A stretch of DNA of 64,000 nt from JADJLQ01 sp044227925 (GTDB lineage Bacteria > Bacteroidota > Bacteroidia > Chitinophagales > Saprospiraceae): contig JBGAVW010000014.1 in assembly GCA_044227925.1 (NCBI GenBank), positions 22,299 through 86,298 on the forward strand. Direction: 5' to 3'. How positions within the stretch are numbered: the first letter of the stretch is position 1; every line of letters begins with the position of its first letter. Position numbers and translations under genes: made by a program. Under the pieces are notes generated by a model. The model searched no databases. It saw only the letters and a list, made by a program, of their open reading frames with translations, and was not told the origin of the DNA. Shown one piece after another: positions 34,335 to 42,993 of the stretch.

Positions 34335-35042
34335 CTATAATTCATAGTTAGGTTTATACCTATCATCCCTGGCGCCGTAAAAAGTATTAATATGATATAT
34401 CACTGATTCAATGTCGTCGGTGATATGAAACAAGTCCATATCATTGGGATTGATATAATGATATTCCTGATCCATGGTTTTAATCAACCAATCTCGCAGA
34501 CCGGACCAATAGTCCACACCAAACAAAATAATGGGTACCCGACTTATTTTTTTGGTCTGTACTAAAGTAAGCACTTCAAAAAATTCATCCATAGTTCCGA
34601 ATCCGCCGGGCATTACCACAAATCCCTGCGCGTACTTTACAAACATTACTTTTCGCACAAAGAAATACCGGTGCTTTAGAAGTTTATCGAAATCTATATA
34701 TTTATTATAACTCTGTTCAAATGGAAGATCTATACTGAGACCTACGCTTACTCCTTTGGCATCAAATGCTCCTTTATTGCCTGCTTCCATTATTCCAGGG
34801 CCACCTCCGGTGATCACCCCATATCCTTCATCTGTTAATCTTTTACCTATTTCCGAAGCTTTTTCATAATACAATTCTCCGGGTTTGGTACGTGCTGATC
34901 CAAATATGGATATACATGGACCTACTCTGTTCAACACTTCGAATCCGTCTACCATTTCGGCTATTACTTTGAAAAGCGTCCAGGAGTTTTCTCCTTTTAG
35001 CTCGGTCCATTTTTTCATCTCTCTCGGCACTCTGGTATGCAT
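34335..35042 (-). CDS. LOG-family protein (TIGR00730 Rossmann fold)
   Basis: A 235-residue cytoplasmic protein of the cytokinin riboside 5'-monophosphate phosphoribohydrolase (LOG) family, which cleaves the N-glycosidic bond of nucleoside monophosphates. The signature is PGGFGTMDEFFE (PGGxGTxxE), preceded by SIFGSARTK, and GVITGGGPGIMEAGN for phosphate binding. The family in bacteria is mostly purine nucleotide related rather than hormone making. It is 19 bp after the response regulator gene, so it is likely the second gene of that unit. Start ATG at 35040-35042. Confidence 0.93.
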   Translation of the reverse strand: MHTRVPREMKKWTELKGENSWTLFKVIAEMVDGFEVLNRVGPCISIFGSARTKPGELYYEKASEIGKRLTDEGYGVITGGGPGIMEAGNKGAFDAKGVSVGLSIDLPFEQSYNKYIDFDKLLKHRYFFVRKVMFVKYAQGFVVMPGGFGTMDEFFEVLTLVQTKKISRVPIILFGVDYWSGLRDWLIKTMDQEYHYINPNDMDLFHITDDIESVIYHINTFYGARDDRYKPNYEL

Positions 35043-35061
35043 GTCTGATTGCGTTTACTGA

Positions 35062-36339
35062 TTAAACTAATTCCGCTTTATATTGTTCGTATTCTTTTTC
35101 GATATACACTTTAAGATCCCGTACATCTTCAAACTTATCAAATATTTCTTTATACTTATTATGGTTTTGCGTGGCAGATGGGATCACATATGCTGTCACT
35201 TCTTTTTCCGTGATTTTGCCCGGGCTGAGAATAATCAAGCGCTCTACCACATTCCTTAGTTCACGAATATTTCCACTCCAACGCATTTTCTGCATGGTCT
35301 TCAATGCTTGTGAAGTAAAGGTCTTTGCCGGTACTCCGTAATCCTGGCAAATGATTTGATTAAAATAGTCCACCAATGCGGGTATATCCTCTTCACGCTG
35401 ATTGAGTGAGGGAACATCCACAATGATCACGGCCAATCTATGGTACAAATCTTCCCTGAAACGACCAGCGTCAATTTCTTTACGCAGGTCCTTATTGGTA
35501 GCTGCCACCACCCGCACATCCACTTTTATTTCTTTATCACCCCCTACCCTCGTGATTCGGTTCTCTTGCAAAGCACGCAATACTTTGGCTTGTGCAGAAA
35601 GGCTCATGTCACCTATCTCATCCAGAAACAAAGTACCTCCATGCGCTAATTCAAATTTTCCAAGCCTCTGCTTAATGGCTGAGGTAAATGATCCCTTTTC
35701 ATGACCAAATAATTCGCTTTCAATTAATTCTGATGGTATGGCCGCACAGTTTACTTCGATGATTGGTGCATCCTTGCGTACACTTTTTTCATGCAGCCAG
35801 CGTGCTACCAGCTCTTTTCCTGTGCCATTCTCACCGGTAATCAGAACTCTTGCTTCTGTGGGTCCGACACGCTCTATGGTGTCTTTCACTTTAGCTATGG
35901 CAGGTGACTCCCCGACCATTTGTTGTATACGGCTCCGTGTGATTTTATTTTGCAATACTTTTTTCTCCGTAATCAGGCATGACTTATCCATTGCATTTCG
36001 GATGGTGATCAGCATTCTATTAAGATCCGGTGGTTTACTGATAAAATCAAATGCCCCTTTTTTTACAGCTTCGACTGCTGTGTCTATATTTGCATGACCG
36101 CTGATCATAATTACCGGAATATCCGAATTGAGCTGTTGTATGCGCTCCAGTGCTTCTAAGCCATCCAGGTTCGGCATTTTTATATCCAGCAATACTACAT
36201 CATAGTCGCTTTGTTTTATTTTACTGAGGCACTCCAGGCCATCACCTGCTTCGTCAACTGTAAATTTTTCAAACTCCAATATCTCTTTCAACGTACGCCT
36301 GATACTTCGCTCATCATCAGCGATCAAAATTTTTGCCAT
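35062..36339 (-). CDS. Sigma-54-type response regulator lacking HTH
   Basis: Two-component regulator of 425 residues. A receiver domain (~1-120: ADDERS, phospho-Asp in VVLLDIKMP, Lys in ISKPPD) is joined to an AAA+ domain (~140-375) with Walker A GENGTGKE, Walker B GGTLFLDEIGDM, and R-fingers. Two features are non-standard. The GAFTGA loop that contacts sigma-54 reads GSFTSA, and the last ~55 residues lack a Fis-type helix-turn-helix. It may act on sigma-54 weakly, or on another target. The ATG at 36337-36339 is chosen over an upstream non-ATG start. Confidence 0.9.
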   Translation of the reverse strand: MAKILIADDERSIRRTLKEILEFEKFTVDEAGDGLECLSKIKQSDYDVVLLDIKMPNLDGLEALERIQQLNSDIPVIMISGHANIDTAVEAVKKGAFDFISKPPDLNRMLITIRNAMDKSCLITEKKVLQNKITRSRIQQMVGESPAIAKVKDTIERVGPTEARVLITGENGTGKELVARWLHEKSVRKDAPIIEVNCAAIPSELIESELFGHEKGSFTSAIKQRLGKFELAHGGTLFLDEIGDMSLSAQAKVLRALQENRITRVGGDKEIKVDVRVVAATNKDLRKEIDAGRFREDLYHRLAVIIVDVPSLNQREEDIPALVDYFNQIICQDYGVPAKTFTSQALKTMQKMRWSGNIRELRNVVERLIILSPGKITEKEVTAYVIPSATQNHNKYKEIFDKFEDVRDLKVYIEKEYEQYKAELV

Positions 36340-36635
36340 ATAGATAAATAATTTATGGCACAATATACATTATAGTTATTTGTAATACATATACACCTGA
36401 TATATATTTGTTTAATATATTATATTAATTAAAATGTGTATTTATTTTTTCAAATTCTCCCAAAAGTCTTTTAATCCCGGGACTTATAAATAATCATAAA
36501 ATGAAAACTATAGCTTTTTCCAACCATTTCAATATCCATTACCTTGACATAAAATCCAATTTAATATCTTCACAATTAAGTCGATGCATATTACAAAAGT
36601 CTGCTGTGAAGATCTATGAAGGGAATATCAATAAT
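36340..36635. other. Intergenic region upstream of the response regulator
   Basis: A very AT-rich 296-bp region that must contain the promoter for the response regulator. A 47-codon plus-strand frame starting MKTIAFSNHFNIHY (36501-36644) runs into the convergent amidohydrolase stop; I see no support that it is translated. Confidence 0.4.
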
Positions 36636-37832
36636 CTAATTTAAAAGTCCTCCACAATAATTAATTGACGCAAAACACATAAATGCTACCCCTGTCACCA
36701 AAGCATTCTCATCTATATCAAAGTCAGGTGTATGCACTCTTTTTTCTCCTTCATGACCCGGCTTGGCAGTACCCAACCTATAAAAACATGCAGGCATGAC
36801 CTGTGAGTAGTAAGCAAAATCTTCTGCTGTAGTACGCATGGGCAGATCAATTACCTTATCTTTTCCTAAAAGTTCGATAGCCCAGTCTTTCATTTGGGCG
36901 GTGATTTTCTGATCATTGACCAGCACAGGATAGCCATCTTTTATATCTACCACTGCATTTCCGCCCATGGCATTGGCTACACCATGACAGATGTTTTTTA
37001 TCAATTGTTTGGCTTCCTTACGCCATACTTCATCAAAAGTGCGAAAAGTGCCTTCAATATTAACTTCATTGGGAATGATATTCGTGGCTCCACCGACAGA
37101 TTGTATTTTGCCTATAGTGAGGACTGATGGAGTGAGTGGATTGTTATTTCTGCTTACAACCTGCTGTAATGCCACTATAATATGAGATGCAATAAGTATT
37201 GTGTCACGGGTGGTATGGGGCATAGCACCGTGACCACCTTTGCCTTGTACAGTAATATACATTTCATCAGCTGATGCCATGAAAGGCCCCGGTTTGAACC
37301 CCAACTTACCTGCTTCCAACTCCGGGAATACATGTTGTCCTACTATTACTTCAGGTGCAGGATTTTGTAGTACCCCTTCTTTTATCAATACCGAGGCACC
37401 ACCGGGAAATTTTTCTTCAGCAGGTTGGAATATACATTTTACTTTTCCATTCCATCGATCTTTGGTTTCATGTAAAATCCTGGCTACGCTGATGAGTGAA
37501 GCAGTGTGCACATCGTGCCCGCAGGCGTGCATGATCCCATTTTGCACAGATCTGTAGGATCTATCAGTAGATTCTACGATGGGCAAGGCATCAATGTCTG
37601 CACGCAGCGCAAGAGTCTTCCCATTATCGTTTTTACCTTCAATAAGAGCTATTACCCCCGTAGTTCCTATTCTTACTGTTTGTAAGCCATAGCTTTGCAG
37701 GGTCTGTTCTATAAATGCAGCGGTTTGATGCTCTTCGAATGAAAGTTCAGGGTGCTGGTGCAAATGCCTTCTAATCCGTATCGTTTCAGAAAGGTATTCA
37801 TTCGCTTTGTCTAAAAACCAGTTTGATGTCAT
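36636..37832 (-). CDS. M20-family amidohydrolase
   Basis: A 398-residue cytoplasmic metal-dependent amidohydrolase of the N-acyl-L-amino acid/hippurate hydrolase group. Motifs: RIRRHLHQHPELSFEEHQTA at the N-terminus, the metal-bearing MHACGHDVHTASLI, PAEEKFPGGASVLI with the catalytic Glu, and GQHVFPEL; the C-terminal part has the dimerisation domain and RTTAEDFAYYSQV with the last metal ligand region. It releases acids from N-acyl amino acids or amino-acid hormone-like conjugates; substrate unspecified. Start ATG at 37830-37832. No neighbours in the same unit. Confidence 0.94.
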   Translation of the reverse strand: MTSNWFLDKANEYLSETIRIRRHLHQHPELSFEEHQTAAFIEQTLQSYGLQTVRIGTTGVIALIEGKNDNGKTLALRADIDALPIVESTDRSYRSVQNGIMHACGHDVHTASLISVARILHETKDRWNGKVKCIFQPAEEKFPGGASVLIKEGVLQNPAPEVIVGQHVFPELEAGKLGFKPGPFMASADEMYITVQGKGGHGAMPHTTRDTILIASHIIVALQQVVSRNNNPLTPSVLTIGKIQSVGGATNIIPNEVNIEGTFRTFDEVWRKEAKQLIKNICHGVANAMGGNAVVDIKDGYPVLVNDQKITAQMKDWAIELLGKDKVIDLPMRTTAEDFAYYSQVMPACFYRLGTAKPGHEGEKRVHTPDFDIDENALVTGVAFMCFASINYCGGLLN

Positions 37833-38314
37833 GCTGAAGGCAAAGTTAGTAAAAAGATGAAAGGGGGTTGGGGTAAGAAGAAGAATGGGCTAAAACTTAT
37901 TTTGAGAAGCGCATGCAAAATAAAGATCATGACTTTTATTTATGCAAAATAGGAGTAAGTCTAACCCATGACACGGCCAGATTGCAGAATCCGAAGGATT
38001 CATTAGATTCTAACCAGATCACAAAAATATCATCCCGACCCCAACGGGGTCGTATGGGTTGTTATTTAATCTTCGATTCTTAAAATATCCAGAAATCAAA
38101 AAGTGTGAGGAACAAAATTCACATGCTTTGGCCTCCAAAGAAACATTTATTTTTAATGACTTAATGAATAAACTTACAACCCTGCCTGGGTCGGATCTAT
38201 TCATATATTTTATATTTTAATGTAGTAATTAAAAAAGATATTTGACACGACCTGTAAAAATCCTTTTTTATAGACTAATAAGGTCCACTAATGCTAAACC
38301 TATTTTTGATAGTC
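37833..38314. other. Intergenic region with REP-like palindromes
   Basis: This 482-bp stretch has no gene I support. It contains two small hairpins, described as repeats, in its centre. A 61-codon minus-strand frame running across them ends NPYDPVGVGMIFL; this is the repeat read in frame, not a gene. Confidence 0.6.
37987..38052. repeat. REP-like pair of small palindromes
   Basis: Two hairpins lie 34 bp apart. GAATCC-GAA-GGATTC occupies 37987-38001 and CGACCCC-AAC-GGGGTCG occupies 38036-38052, the latter preceded by ATCATCC. CGACCCC/GGGGTCG hairpins with neighbouring AT-rich context are a recurring intergenic repeat type in Bacteroidota; this is general knowledge of the phylum. Only these copies are in the window. 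Confidence 0.55.
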
Positions 38315-40126
38315 TTAAAACAATTGGTTTAAAACCATCCTCATGTCTTTCAGTACAGAATAATCCCTGGCATATTCAAAATTAAAATTACCCGAAGAAA
38401 CAGATGCTTTGAAATCATCTTTGAGTGTCCATACTCCAATTTTTCTAAAAGGAAGATTTTCCTGCATAGGCGACTCGTAACCAACCCAATATTTTTTACC
38501 GGTAAGTACATCTACATAATTTTCCCGCACTTGTCTATGCCACCAACCAAACGAAAATAAAAATAGGGATAGCATCACATTCGCCATCCACTTGAGTACT
38601 TTATTCTGTGTAGAAGCTAAAGCAAGATTACCATCTGAAATGGTGGTTAGATTATTTATTGATTGCAAATACATTACATCCGTTTTATTGGGAATAGCCC
38701 CATAGACTTGTAATAAATCAGCTGTGGAATACTGAGATGGATCTAATACTATGGTGGATATATTTTCTTCTTTGCATTTTACAGCTAACCTATTCAGTTC
38801 AGCCGGCGCATTTGAAAAATAAGAAAACTGGTTACTGTAATTCAACGAATGAAACAGGTCACGATATACTTTTTCTTGTGCATTAGTGCCAAAAAACAAT
38901 GCCCGTCGGGCGGTGGGAGTGGTAGAGATCCACTTTCTATAAAGTGGCAATAATAAGGTAAGTAACAAAGCAGAAAATAAAATCACGGACCGCGATGAAC
39001 GCAATTGCTCTGGTAACAAACTATATATAATCAATATGGCAAGAGTCCCTATATTGGTTGCTTTCAGGGTATTTTCTGCGTCCCGTAATTGCAGCGGATG
39101 ATAGGTATTGCAAAAAAACAAGCTTAGCATCCAAATCAAAATATATCCTGCTGCATTAGCATAAAATATCTGGTGATCGAAATAATGCCGGTCTGCAAAC
39201 CAATAATATCCCCAAAAATATTTTACTATGGCAATAGTGGATAAGATAAAAACAAAATCAATCAACGGGATGATATGTGAAATTAGCTTTCGATTGATAA
39301 AAGAAATCCCACCTGCGGCCGCTATGGCCAAATGAATAATCCATCTCGCTATCCTGTTTGAATAATTTTTATTGACAAAAATCGACATCGCCTGATAAAA
39401 ATTTTTGACATGCTGATAGGAATCGAATCTCGCGCTTCGACCTTTGAGATGTATGATCTGCTCATTACCCAGGTACACCAAATTTTTACCACTCTTCTTT
39501 ATTTTATTAGACAGGTCTATATCTTCGCCGTACATAAAATAGCTTTCATCAAACCCTCCAACTTCCTCATACAGTGATTTGGGCATCATCATAAAAGCAC
39601 CTGTCAGCACTTCAACATTGCATAGTTGAGTTTTATCTTTTGATCCTAAATAATAATGATTAAAAAAATCACTTTTTGGAAAAAACCGGTAGATGCCTGT
39701 GATTTTAAAAAAGGAAGATACTAAGTCTGGAAATCCACGTTTTGATTCCGGAAGATATTGCCCCCGTGCATCGTGCATCCTTACTCCTACTATTCCAGTT
39801 TCAGCCTGATTTTGAAGGTGGCGCAGTGCTCCAATAATAGCAGATTCGTTTACTACTGTATCCGGATTAAGTATTAATATGTAATTCCCTTTAGAGGCAC
39901 GTACGCCTATATTATTAGCCTTAGAAAAGCCCAGGTTTATTTCGTTTTCAATAATCCTTATATCAGGATATTTTTCACAAACTAAAGCTACCGATTCATC
40001 TGTACTGGCATTATCCACTACTATGATTTCTGTTGAAATAGACCGGGTAGCATGAAGTACGGATTGTATACACGCATCGAGCAAATATTTTACATTATAG
40101 CTAAGTATGACCACAGAAAGGTCCAT
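38315..40126 (-). CDS. GT2 glycosyltransferase fused to a membrane sugar-transferase-like module
   Basis: A 603-residue fusion. Residues ~1-230 are a WbbL-like GT2 domain (VVILSYNVKYLLDACIQS; VVDNASTDES; ILNPDTVV as the NxD metal site; MYGEDIDLSNK). Residues ~260-395 contain about five membrane helices, then ~400-480 resembles the Rossmann-like region of polyprenyl-phosphate sugar transferases (RALFFGTNAQEKVYRDLF), a last helix (~500-515) and a short tail. I do not see the catalytic EGFRPGxxx or DE segment of a true initiating sugar transferase, so the second half looks non-catalytic. It is 4 bp downstream of recR. Likely cell-surface glycan synthesis. Confidence 0.8.
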   Translation of the reverse strand: MDLSVVILSYNVKYLLDACIQSVLHATRSISTEIIVVDNASTDESVALVCEKYPDIRIIENEINLGFSKANNIGVRASKGNYILILNPDTVVNESAIIGALRHLQNQAETGIVGVRMHDARGQYLPESKRGFPDLVSSFFKITGIYRFFPKSDFFNHYYLGSKDKTQLCNVEVLTGAFMMMPKSLYEEVGGFDESYFMYGEDIDLSNKIKKSGKNLVYLGNEQIIHLKGRSARFDSYQHVKNFYQAMSIFVNKNYSNRIARWIIHLAIAAAGGISFINRKLISHIIPLIDFVFILSTIAIVKYFWGYYWFADRHYFDHQIFYANAAGYILIWMLSLFFCNTYHPLQLRDAENTLKATNIGTLAILIIYSLLPEQLRSSRSVILFSALLLTLLLPLYRKWISTTPTARRALFFGTNAQEKVYRDLFHSLNYSNQFSYFSNAPAELNRLAVKCKEENISTIVLDPSQYSTADLLQVYGAIPNKTDVMYLQSINNLTTISDGNLALASTQNKVLKWMANVMLSLFLFSFGWWHRQVRENYVDVLTGKKYWVGYESPMQENLPFRKIGVWTLKDDFKASVSSGNFNFEYARDYSVLKDMRMVLNQLF

Positions 40127-40130
40127 CTGC

Positions 40131-40748
40131 TCAATTTACAGCCTTTATTTGATATGGGGTGCGAGCCAGGATAGATCTTCCCAAGGTCACTTCATCCGCA
40201 TATTCCAATTCACTTCCAAAGGATACGCCTCTTGCGATTACTGAGATCGGAATCGAAAGTGCCTGCATTTGTTTAGTGAGGTAATATATGGTGGTTTCAC
40301 CTTCAATGGTTGGATTGATGGCAAATATTATTTCATGTACCGGATGTTTTGAAACCCTCTCCAGGAATGCACCGATATTTAGTTCTGCAGGACCTATGCC
40401 ATCAATAGGTGACAATACACCTCCCAATACATGATATACCCCCTTATACTGGCTGGTTTCTTCTATGGCCATGATATCACGTGTGCCCTCCACTACACAA
40501 ATGGTTTGCCTATCCCTCCTTGAATCACTGCATATGTCGCATATTTCTGTATCTGCATAATTATAACAAAGACTACAATATTTAATTTTTTCTCTTGCAT
40601 TAGTAATCGCATTTGCAAGCCGTTTTGCATATTCTCCATCTTTTTTTAGCACATGAAGGGCCATACGTAAAGCTGATTTTTTGCCCACCCCGGGCAAGGT
40701 ATTGAAAGCCAACATAGCCTCTTCTAAAAGTTTGGAGGAAAACTGCAT
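40131..40748 (-). CDS. recR: Recombination mediator RecR
   Basis: RecFOR pathway protein that loads RecA on gapped DNA. The 205 residues contain an HhH region (FNTLPGVGKKSALRMALHVL), the C4 zinc finger CSLCYNYADTEICDIC, and a TOPRIM domain (VVEGTRDIMAIEET, then VLGGVLSPIDGIGPAEL). The ATG at 40746-40748 is the family start; the open frame continues 28 codons upstream but is unsupported. It is followed after 4 bp by the GT2 fusion gene. Confidence 0.95.
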   Translation of the reverse strand: MQFSSKLLEEAMLAFNTLPGVGKKSALRMALHVLKKDGEYAKRLANAITNAREKIKYCSLCYNYADTEICDICSDSRRDRQTICVVEGTRDIMAIEETSQYKGVYHVLGGVLSPIDGIGPAELNIGAFLERVSKHPVHEIIFAINPTIEGETTIYYLTKQMQALSIPISVIARGVSFGSELEYADEVTLGRSILARTPYQIKAVN

Positions 40749-40861
40749 AAAAGCAAAGATAGGGAAGAAGTAGGAAGTACCTAAGCAGAAGTTTAGGTGA
40801 CTTTCAGACTTCATACTTACTGACTTATTCATATCTTTGCCTGAAATTTTAAATATTCTAT

Positions 40862-42133
40862 ATGGCTGAAATAATCAGAATGCCCCGCATGAGCGATACC
40901 ATGGAAGAAGGAAATATCCTGGTATGGCACAAAAAAGTAGGTGATGACATAAAAGTAGGCGATGTACTGGCCGAGGTAGAGACCGATAAAGCTACTATGG
41001 ACCTTGAAAGTTTTTACGATGGAAATTTGCTTTTCATAGGTGTTGAAAAAGGCACCATTGCTGTAAATGCCATTTTAGCTGTGATTGGGAAAAAAGGAGA
41101 GGACTACAAAGCCGCATTGGAAAGTGCAGGAGGCAAATCTGAAAGTTCATCTTCAAATAGCAGCCCAAATACTTCTTCCGTTTCCACCATTACCGTACCT
41201 GAAATAGCTACCGAAATTCCCAAGGAAGAAGGCCATATCAAAGCCTCGCCTCTTGCTAAAGCAATTGCTAAAGAAGGAGGTATTGATTTAAAATCCCTTA
41301 CCGGTACCGGGGACCAGGGAAGAATAGTTAAAAGAGATATAGAAATTGCAATTCAAAGTAAAGGTAGCCAACCGGCAACCACTGTGCCACCTTCCCCTGC
41401 AAAACCTACTGTTGCTCCAGCTCAGAATACAGTAATTTCATCAGGTACCGCCTCCACATATGAGGATAAACCGCTCAGTCAAATGCGCAAAACCATTGCC
41501 AGAAGATTGAGTGAAAGCATGTTTACTGCTCCACATTTTTATGTCACTATGGCAATTGATATGACCAAGGCAGTTTCAGCAAGGGCAGCCATGAATGCAG
41601 TTGCTCCCTCAAAACTTTCATTTAATGATCTGGTAGTAAAAGCGTGTGCTATGGCACTTCGCAAACATCCTGTAGTAAATTCATCCTGGGCCGGTGATGC
41701 TATCCGACAAAACAATCAAATCCATATTGGCGTGGCTGTCGCGGTGGCAGAAGGCTTGCTTGTACCTGTGATCCGGCATGCAGATATCAAAACATTGACA
41801 CAGATCAATGCCGAGGTCGCTTATCTTGCCAATAGAGCAAAAGAAAAGAAACTGCAACCTGATGAAATGCAAGGAAATACGTTTACCATTTCCAACCTGG
41901 GAATGTTTGGGGTAGATGAGTTTACTGCTATCATTAACCCACCCGATTCCTGCATACTGGCTGTCGGAGGGATTACAGAAACTCCTGTAGTAAGAGATGG
42001 CAAAATAGAAATTGGAAATATTATGAAGGTTACTCTCTCCAGTGACCACAGGGTGGTCGATGGCGCCAGCGCAGCCCAGTTTTTACAAACTTTAAAATCA
42101 TTGCTCGAAGAACCCGTACGGATGCTTGTATAA
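40862..42133 (+). CDS. Dihydrolipoamide acetyltransferase (E2)
   Basis: Core E2 subunit of a 2-oxoacid dehydrogenase complex, probably pyruvate dehydrogenase. Order: one lipoyl domain (~1-75) with the lipoylated Lys in ETDKATMD, a serine/proline linker, the E1/E3-binding domain (ASPLAKAIAKEGGIDLKSL, ~130-165), another linker, and the catalytic domain with SSDHRVVDGASAAQ. It has 423 residues, typical for single-lipoyl E2. E1 and E3 genes are not in the window. It starts with ATG at 40862, divergent from recR with 113 bp between starts. Confidence 0.95.
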   Translation: MAEIIRMPRMSDTMEEGNILVWHKKVGDDIKVGDVLAEVETDKATMDLESFYDGNLLFIGVEKGTIAVNAILAVIGKKGEDYKAALESAGGKSESSSSNSSPNTSSVSTITVPEIATEIPKEEGHIKASPLAKAIAKEGGIDLKSLTGTGDQGRIVKRDIEIAIQSKGSQPATTVPPSPAKPTVAPAQNTVISSGTASTYEDKPLSQMRKTIARRLSESMFTAPHFYVTMAIDMTKAVSARAAMNAVAPSKLSFNDLVVKACAMALRKHPVVNSSWAGDAIRQNNQIHIGVAVAVAEGLLVPVIRHADIKTLTQINAEVAYLANRAKEKKLQPDEMQGNTFTISNLGMFGVDEFTAIINPPDSCILAVGGITETPVVRDGKIEIGNIMKVTLSSDHRVVDGASAAQFLQTLKSLLEEPVRMLV

Positions 42134-42160
42134 TCTGCTATTCAAGCTATATTAAAAATA

Positions 42161-42934
42161 ATGAAATATGTAATTGCCTGGCTGAGAATTATTCTGCTAG
42201 TGGTTACTATTTTCTTATTTCTGTCTGGTTACCTGCTGAGTTCCATTTTTCTAGGCAGAAGTATCCAACGGGCATTTAGAATGAGGAGGTCCTGTGTAAG
42301 GGTCCTTAGCAAAATACTGGGATTTAAAATAACCACACATGGTAAAATTGCAGAGATCACACCTGCAGTGTATGTCTCTAATCACAGATGCTTTTCAGAT
42401 CCATTGCTGGCCCTTCACTATTTCTATTTTTATCCAATAGGTAAAGCAGAAATTGAAAGATATCCTTTGATTGGATTAGCGGCAAAAGAAACAGGTATAT
42501 TATTTGTAAAAAGAGACAACAAAGAAAGCAGATCAAATGTAAAAGAGGCCATTAGGAAGGCCTTATTGTCTAATCTCAATATTTTTCTCTGCCCTGAAGG
42601 CACCACCAATGTAGGTCAGACGACCAAAGAATTTCGTAAGGGGGCTTTCGATGTGGCAGCAGAATTGAATATTCCTATTATACCAATTGCCATGGTATAT
42701 CATGATCCTGCTTCTGATTTTTGGATACCCTCAGAATCACTAATTCAGCATTTTGTCAGGCAATTTGGAAAATGGGAAACTCGTGTCGACATCTATTTTC
42801 CAAATAAACCCTTTCAGTCTAATGACTCTCTTACTCTTTTAAACCAATGCAGATCCTGGATCGATGAAAAGTTATTGACCATAAAAGTCCCGGAAGAAAT
42901 CGCTTCAATGGAAACATACCACAATAAGGTATAA
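42161..42934 (+). CDS. 1-acyl-sn-glycerol-3-phosphate acyltransferase
   Basis: PlsC-type membrane acyltransferase, 257 residues, converting lysophosphatidate to phosphatidate. An N-terminal helix (WLRIILLVVTIFLFLSGYLL) is followed by the HX4D catalytic motif NHRCFSD (~71-77), GILFVKRDNKE and PEGTTNVGQT. It lies 27 bp after the E2 gene in the same direction, and may be co-transcribed. No special features. Confidence 0.92.
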   Translation: MKYVIAWLRIILLVVTIFLFLSGYLLSSIFLGRSIQRAFRMRRSCVRVLSKILGFKITTHGKIAEITPAVYVSNHRCFSDPLLALHYFYFYPIGKAEIERYPLIGLAAKETGILFVKRDNKESRSNVKEAIRKALLSNLNIFLCPEGTTNVGQTTKEFRKGAFDVAAELNIPIIPIAMVYHDPASDFWIPSESLIQHFVRQFGKWETRVDIYFPNKPFQSNDSLTLLNQCRSWIDEKLLTIKVPEEIASMETYHNKV

Positions 42935-42993
42935 ATACTTTTTACAAACTGAAATTCATCTGCATCACAGAGACTTCTACCTTGCATGGTACA

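Noticed and set aside
36501..36644. 47-codon plus-strand frame MKTIAFSNHFNIHY
   Set aside because: No homology, overlaps the convergent amidohydrolase stop, no promoter evidence.
38019..38204. 61-codon minus-strand frame ending NPYDPVGVGMIFL
   Set aside because: The end is the REP-like palindrome read in frame; the rest is unassigned.
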